Shown here piece by piece: positions 60,482 through 64,000 of a stretch of 64,000 bases of DNA. The stretch covers positions 1,488,001 to 1,552,000 of the forward strand of contig JAMSLZ010000004.1 in the NCBI GenBank assembly GCA_026027325.1, written 5' to 3'. Both the position numbers and the translations under genes were made by a program. The notes below the pieces were generated by a model that saw only the letters and a program-made list of their open reading frames with translations, made no database searches and had not been told where the DNA came from. How positions within the stretch are numbered: position 1 is the first letter of the stretch; the number at the start of each line of letters is the position of its first letter. This DNA is from Actinomucor elegans. Taxonomy: Eukaryota; Mucoromycota; Mucoromycetes; Mucorales; Mucoraceae.

Positions 60482-62042
60482 ATGAAGAGTGCATTGACAT
60501 TAGAGACCATTGCCACTTGTTCGACGACCAAAGCGCGCGTTAATAAATTACAATTACCTCATGGCCTTGTAGACACACCTGTATTTATGCCGGTTGGTAC
60601 ACAAGGCACACTGAAAGGCTTCCTGCCCAAGGAATTAGAAGCCATGAACTGTCAGATCATGTTGAACAATACATATCACCTTGTAAGAACGAGATCTCGG
60701 TCGAAAAAAAAGATTATACACTAATATATGGCAGGGGTTAAAACCAGGCCAAGCTATATTGGATCAAGTAGGTGGGTCACATCAATTTCAAAACTGGCAC
60801 GGCAACCTGTTGACTGCAAGTATACTTTTGATTATACTTGTATCTTTTTCTACTGGCTAACCTTTTCGTTGTAGGATTCTGGTGGGTTTCAAATGGTAAG
60901 TATCCAAAGTACTTTTTATACAAGTCTTGAAAAAAAAAAGCTGATCTTTTGATATAGGTGTCTTTATTAAAACTAGCAAAGATCACAGAAGAAGGTGTTG
61001 AATTTGCTTCACCTCACGATGGATCATTGATGCTATTAACACCCGAGCATTCGATGGATTTGCAGAATTCAATTGGCTCTGATATTATGATGCAATTGGA
61101 CGATGTTATCTCTTCTCTCACTACAGGTCCTCGTGTAGAAGAAGCCATGTGGAGATCGATTCGTTGGCTAGATCGATGTATTAAAGCTCACAAAAATCCA
61201 GATACTCAAAACTTGTTTGCTATTATTCAAGGCGGCCTTCAGCCTGAATTGCGTAAGCTATGCATAGAAGAAATGGTAAAAAGAGAGACGCCTGGTTATG
61301 CTATAGGTGGACTAAGTGGTGGAGAAGAGAAAGATGAATTTTGGAAAATGTAAGAAATATTTTTGTTTTTTTTTTGCAATGAGAGAAGTGATATTCACGT
61401 TTTTTTTATTTTTTTATTTTTAAGTGTGACATTGTGTACGGATTTGTTACCTAAAAGTAAACCAGTCTACTGTATGGGTGTTGGGTAAAAAAAAAAAAAA
61501 AATATTAGACTCATGTTGTATTACAATTGTGATAGATTACTTAATTTATAACTGATAGGTACGCAGAAGATTTGGTTGTATGTGTAGCTCTAGGCGTAGA
61601 TATGTTTGATTGTGTATTTCCTACACGAACAGCTGTAAGTATATAAACAGCATGCTTCATGATAACCATATTAAATCATTAGCATATACAGCGCTTTGGA
61701 AATGCACTTACAATGAAAGGTACACTTACTCTTAAATCGGGTAAATACAGTAACGACTTTGGACCTATTGAAGATACATGTGGGTGTGAGACGTGCAAAA
61801 ACTACACAAGATCTTATATCCACCTAGTCTCAAGAGATCCAGTCGGTGGTAGACTTGTTTCTGTTCACAACGTCTATTTTCAACTACGCTTGATGCGTGA
61901 AATGAGACAGGCTATTCTCAAGGATGAATTCCCTACTTGGATTAAACAGTTCTTTAAAGGTTACTTTGGACAGTTCGACAAGTATCCTGTATGGGCTGTA
62001 AATGCACTTCAAAGTGTAGGTGTTTCCTTGAAGGAGTTTTAA
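60482..62042 (+). CDS. QTRT1: tRNA-guanine (queuine) transglycosylase catalytic subunit
   Basis: Seven exons: 60482-60682, 60735-60815, 60875-60895, 60958-61349, 61425-61484, 61559-61634 and 61692-62042, giving 393 residues. It swaps guanine 34 for queuine in tRNAs with GUN anticodons. Motifs include [28 protein letters not shown] (general acid/base Asp), [11 protein letters not shown], and [20 protein letters not shown] with the nucleophile Asp. The zinc site is [16 protein letters not shown], later His in SVHNV. The second intron must be GC-AG (ACT|gcaagt): the nearby GT would leave the frame. Exon 3 is only 21 nt and encodes just DSGGFQM. Intron 5 opens GT then A(16). The eukaryotic enzyme pairs with a non-catalytic QTRT2 subunit, not seen here. 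Confidence 0.94.
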
Positions 62043-62149
62043 CATCCCCCTTTAGACGCGCTGTATGGTTTGAATACCCCCCTTTGTATTACAATAAAAC
62101 TGTTAGTGATATATAGAAGCAACTAAAAAAAATTTATATTCCTCCTATT

Positions 62150-62190
62150 TCGCTTTTTCTTCTTTTCTTCTTCTTTTTCTTTACTTCTTT
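62150..62190 (+). promoter_or_regulatory. Pyrimidine-rich leader of alpha-tubulin
   Basis: A nearly pure C/T stretch ends about 20 bp before the tubulin ATG. CT-rich blocks near the transcription start are typical of strongly expressed fungal genes. Confidence 0.5.
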
Positions 62191-62208
62191 AGCTATCTTT
62201 AAAAAAAT

Positions 62209-63741
62209 ATGAGAGAGATCATCAGTGTTCACGTCGGCCAGGTAAGATCATTTGGCGCGCGCAAGAGAATCAAGTATTCACCTCGTTGATTAGGCTGGTA
62301 TTCAAATTGGTAATGCCTGTTGGGAACTTGTAAGTAATACATTGAAAAAAGAGATAACAACAGTGATTGACTCCTTGCATAACATAGTACTGTTTGGAAC
62401 ATGGCATCCAGCCTGATGGTCTTATTCCTGAAGAACACCAAGTCGAAAACCACTCTTTTTCCACCTTCTTTAGCGAAACTGGTAACGGAAAGCATGTTCC
62501 TCGTACTGTCTTTGTCGATTTAGAACCTACTGTCGTTGATGAAGTCCGTACTGGTGCTTACAGACAACTCTTCCATCCTGGTAACGTTTTGTTCTAGACG
62601 CGTTTCTTTTTTTTAAAAAAATGTATGGAAGCTTACCTTTTTTGTTCTAGAACAATTAATCACTGGCAAGGAAGATGCTGCTAATAACTATGCTCGTGGT
62701 CATTATACTGTTGGTAAAGAATTGGTCGACTCTGTCTTGGATCGTATCCGTAAATTGGCTGATAACTGTACCGGCCTTCAAGGTTTCTTGGTCTTCCACT
62801 CTTTCGGCGGTGGTACTGGTTCTGGTTTCGGCGCTCTTTTGATGGAACGTCTTTCAGTTGACTATGGCAAGAAATCCAAACTTGAATTCTCAGTTTACCC
62901 TGCTCCTCAAGTCTCTACTGCTGTTGTTGAACCTTACAACTCTATCTTGACTACCCACACTACATTGGAACACTCTGACTGTTCATTCATGGTTGATAAC
63001 GAAGCCATCTACGATATCTGTCGTCGTAACTTGGATATTGAACGTCCTACTTATCAAAACTTGAACCGCTTGATTGCTCAAGTCGTTTCTTCCATCACTG
63101 CTTCCTTGCGTTTCGATGGTTCTCTTAATGTGGACATGAACGAATTCCAAACCAACTTGGTCCCTTACCCTCGTATTCATTTCCCTCTTGTTACTTATGC
63201 CCCCATTATCTCTGCTTCCAAGGCTTATCACGAACAATTGTCTGTCTCTGAAATCACTTATTCTTGTTTCGAACCCAACAATCAAATGGTCAAGTGTGAT
63301 CCTCGTAACGGTAAATACATGGCTTGTTGTTTGCTTTATCGTGGTGATGTTGTTCCCAAAGATACCAATGCTGCTATTGGCAGCATCAAGACCAAGCGTA
63401 CCATTCAATTCGTTGACTGGTGTCCTACTGGTTTCAAGGTCGGTATTAACAACCGTGCCCCTGCTGTTGTTCCTGGCGGTGATTTGGCTAGCGTTCAACG
63501 TGCTGTCTGTATGTTATCCAACACTACTGCTATCTCTGAAGCCTGGGCTCGTCTCGATCATAAGTTTGACTTGATGTATGCTAAGCGTGCTTTCGTTCAT
63601 TGGTATGTTGGTGAAGGTATGGAAGAAGGTGAGTTCTCAGAAGCTCGTGAGGACTTGGCTGCTCTTGAAAAGGATTATGAGGAAGTTGGTTCTGATTCTT
63701 TGGGTGACTCTGAAATTGAAGAAGAAGATGTCGAATACTAA
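62209..63741 (+). CDS. TUB1: Alpha-tubulin
   Basis: Four exons: 62209-62241, 62294-62329, 62388-62580 and 62651-63741, giving 450 residues, the normal family length. It starts [20 protein letters not shown]. The GTP-binding loop [13 protein letters not shown] is intact, as is the catalytic Glu segment ([16 protein letters not shown]) that triggers hydrolysis on beta-tubulin. It ends in an acidic tail with terminal Tyr ([10 protein letters not shown]), so detyrosination would be possible. Position 40, the acetylated Lys of many alpha-tubulins, is His here ([11 protein letters not shown]), and the surrounding loop is divergent and shorter. Codon use is strongly biased to T- or C-ending codons, as in highly expressed fungal genes. 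A CT-rich leader (62150-62190) precedes the ATG. Confidence 0.97.
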
Positions 63742-64000
63742 AGAATTTTACATGACATTAACCTCTTCACTATTTAAACTTATTACAATTATTCCCTCTG
63801 TTTGCTTCTTTACAAATGGTTTTTTTTTTAAAAAAAAAAGACCTATATTTTTTTTTCATATACATACAACTTCAATTCAAGCCCTTTTTCTAATAAAAAA
63901 GAACTCCGTTTAAGCCTATAAGACAAACAAACTAACCTTCTGTTTTGTTTATACTGCAGATTGTAAGAAACAACCTTGGTTTACATCATAGAGACTAACA
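63742..64000 (+). other. Tubulin 3' region
   Basis: AT-rich sequence after the tubulin stop, with an AATAAA hexamer at 63892-63897 that probably directs poly(A) addition. Nothing else is recognised before the window ends. Confidence 0.55.

Overview
The window looks like nuclear DNA from a fungus of the Mucoromycota, probably a Mucorales-type mould. The genus cannot be fixed from the sequence. The reasons are: AT-rich spacers with long A/T homopolymers; short GT-AG introns, mostly 40-80 nt; F-box/leucine-rich proteins of the kind expanded in this group; a decayed DIRS-order retroelement; and fungal forms of phosphofructokinase, SNT1, TVP18, HUL4 and a flippase-type AGC kinase. Gene models were built by hand, by matching splice sites to reading phase. 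Nearly all exon junctions close in phase, which is the main internal check.

Layout. 1-1637 (-) is a broken F-box/LRR pseudogene cut by the window edge. 3216-4960 (+) is a cytochrome b5/acyl-CoA dehydrogenase fusion. 6478-8841 (+) is a Cdc4/Fbw7-type F-box WD40 protein. 8842-18000 is a gene-poor block holding a decayed zinc-cluster regulator and a degenerate DIRS-order retroelement (gag-like, RT, RNase H and a recombinase stub). 18079-19917 (+) is an intact F-box/LRR gene, paralogous to the pseudogene at the left edge. 21464-24518 (-) is 6-phosphofructokinase. 24519-27818 is a spacer with coding-like scraps. 27819-28988 (+) is the mitochondrial ornithine carrier and 29151-31917 (+) a Hul4-type HECT ligase. 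32673-34382 (-) is a second F-box/LRR gene. 37106-39084 (+) is an NRC-2/Fpk-type AGC kinase, convergent with 39420-44827 (-), an SNT1/NCoR-type SANT corepressor rich in glutamine. 46841-47639 (+) is TVP18 in seven small exons, convergent with a short tropomyosin at 48271-48779 (-). 48960-51924 (-) is a CSC1/TMEM63 channel and 52239-53926 (-) a Hal5/Npr1-family kinase. 55791-56942 (+) is the mitochondrial tRNA 2-thiouridylase. Its stop codon overlaps that of the convergent VAP/Scs2 gene at 56939-58228 (-). 60482-62042 (+) is tRNA-guanine transglycosylase and 62209-63741 (+) is alpha-tubulin.

There is no operon logic. Some themes recur: ubiquitin-ligase specificity (Cdc4-like, Hul4-like and F-box/LRR proteins), wobble-base modification (MTU1 and TGT about 3.5 kb apart), cytoskeleton (tropomyosin, tubulin) and membranes (TVP18, VAP, CSC1, flippase kinase). 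The most unusual signals are the overlapping stop codons and poly(A) hexamers of MTU1/VAP, a 123-residue tropomyosin, a GC-AG intron beside a 21-nt microexon in TGT, the pair of F-box paralogs with one decayed copy, and the DIRS-order relic. I saw no clear new multi-gene system.
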